Assembly (NCBI RefSeq): GCF_023074055.1
Contig: NZ_JADPKR010000082.1
Coordinates: 124,001-188,000, forward strand
Direction: 5' to 3'
DNA length: 64,000 nt
Source: Bradyrhizobium sp. 141
GTDB lineage: Bacteria; Pseudomonadota; Alphaproteobacteria; Rhizobiales; Xanthobacteraceae
Of the stretch, positions 63,219 to 64,000 are shown piece after piece; the stretch's first letter is position 1; every line of letters starts with the position of its first letter. A program made the translations under genes and the position numbers. The notes beneath the pieces were generated by a model. The model had not been told where the DNA came from. It made no database searches and was given only the letters and a program-made list of their open reading frames with translations.

Positions 63219-64000
63219 ATGGCAAAGCAGGCGTCGGACAGCTCGGTTTCCTTCGGGGTCCATTCGGAAGTTGGTCAACTCCGGAAGGTGATGGTCTGCT
63301 CACCCGGTCGCGCCCATCAGCGTCTCACGCCGTCCAATTGCGACACCCTGCTGTTCGACGACGTGCTATGGGTCGAAAATGCCAAGCGCGATCACTTCGA
63401 CTTCGTGCAGAAGATGCGCGATCGCGGTATCGAAGTCGTCGAGATGCACAATCTGCTGGCGGAGACGGTCGCGATCCCCGAGGCCAGGAAGTGGATTCTC
63501 GACAACCAGGTCGTTCCCGATCAGGTCGGCCTCGGCCTCGTCGATGAGCTGCGGGGCTATTTGGAAAGCCTCAAGCCGCGCGATCTGGCCGAAACGCTGA
63601 TTGGGGGCGTTTCGACCCATGACTTCCCGGACACCCACGGCGGCGAGATGCTCAAGCTCGTCCGCGAGGCCGCCGGTATGACCGAGTATCTGCTGCCGCC
63701 GCTTCCCAACACGCTGTATACGCGGGACACGACCTGCTGGATCTACGGCGGGGTCACGCTGAACTCGCTCTACTGGCCGGCGCGGCACGAAGAGCCGATC
63801 CTCGCGACAGCCATCTACATGTTCCATCCGGATTTCGCCGGCAAGGTCAATGTCTGGTGGGGCGATCCGACACGGGACCACGGTCTTGCGACGCTGGAAG
63901 GCGGCGACGTGATGCCGATCGGCAAGGGCAACGTGCTGATCGGGTTGAGCGAGCGCACCTCGCGGCAGGCGATCAGCCAGGTCGCCGCGGCCTTGTTCAA
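63219..64000 (+). CDS. arcA: Arginine deiminase (5' part, cut by window end)
   Basis: First 260 residues of arginine deiminase, which converts arginine to citrulline and ammonia and supports ATP formation and acid neutralisation. The opening VHSEVGQLRKVMVCSPGRAHQRLTPSNCDTLLFDDVLWVENAKRDHFDFVQKMRDRGIEVVE, the FDD/DVLW block and LPPLPNTLYTRDTTCWIYGGVTLNSL match the family; the C-terminal part with the catalytic His, Asp and Cys residues is only partly in the window. CGGGAG lies before the ATG. It probably continues into a full arc operon (ornithine carbamoyltransferase, carbamate kinase) downstream. Confidence 0.92.
   Translation, partial: MAKQASDSSVSFGVHSEVGQLRKVMVCSPGRAHQRLTPSNCDTLLFDDVLWVENAKRDHFDFVQKMRDRGIEVVEMHNLLAETVAIPEARKWILDNQVVPDQVGLGLVDELRGYLESLKPRDLAETLIGGVSTHDFPDTHGGEMLKLVREAAGMTEYLLPPLPNTLYTRDTTCWIYGGVTLNSLYWPARHEEPILATAIYMFHPDFAGKVNVWWGDPTRDHGLATLEGGDVMPIGKGNVLIGLSERTSRQAISQVAAALF

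Overview
The window is high-GC alphaproteobacterial chromosome and most resembles Bradyrhizobium or a close relative. The evidence is the tad/Flp pilus gene order, the many periplasmic binding proteins, an H-NS protein with the YRNP/TWSGRGRxPRWL end, DUF992 and DUF6894 genes, and several families of GC-rich intergenic palindromes. This placement comes from protein features, not from any database search.

Layout. (1) 403-6523: one tightly overlapping operon for uptake and oxidation of an organosulfur-like compound: two binding proteins, permease, ATPase, an acyl-CoA-dehydrogenase-like flavoenzyme and an LLM monooxygenase. (2) 6831-20130: ordinary metabolic genes: CmcJ-like protein, RlpA-like protein, Gfo/Idh oxidoreductase, a Liv-type binding protein, a UvrA-like ABC ATPase, an SMP-30 lactonase-like protein, leuA with a possible Leu-rich attenuator leader, a DctP binding protein and an LTXXQ protein. 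(3) 20311-20386: tRNA-Lys(CTT). After it comes about 5.4 kb of sparse, partly AT-rich DNA with only small genes, including an H-NS-family gene and a 45-codon gene with a good ribosome binding site. (4) 25824-35945: a 3373-residue RTX/VCBS adhesin with 20 near-identical 306-bp repeats. (5) 36461-48728: a tad (Flp) pilus locus: flp, cpaA, cpaB, cpaE, cpaF, tadB, tadC, a membrane methyltransferase-like gene, tadE, tadG, a second tadE/F, the cpaC secretin, a small lipoprotein and tadD. (6) 48766-64000: a stress and transport region: RND efflux pair, HdeD, DUF992, AI-2E-type transporter, two APC amino-acid antiporters, BI-1, DUF1269 and the start of arginine deiminase (cut by the window end).

How the parts fit. 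The adhesin and the pilus sit next to each other and together look like a surface-attachment module beside a tRNA-linked accessory segment. HdeD, the two ArcD-like antiporters and arginine deiminase suggest acid or low-oxygen tolerance. The observations most worth following up are the leuA leader, the internal 1.24-kb duplication in the adhesin, the perfect inverted repeat upstream of flp, and the ICMT-like methyltransferase inside the pilus operon.
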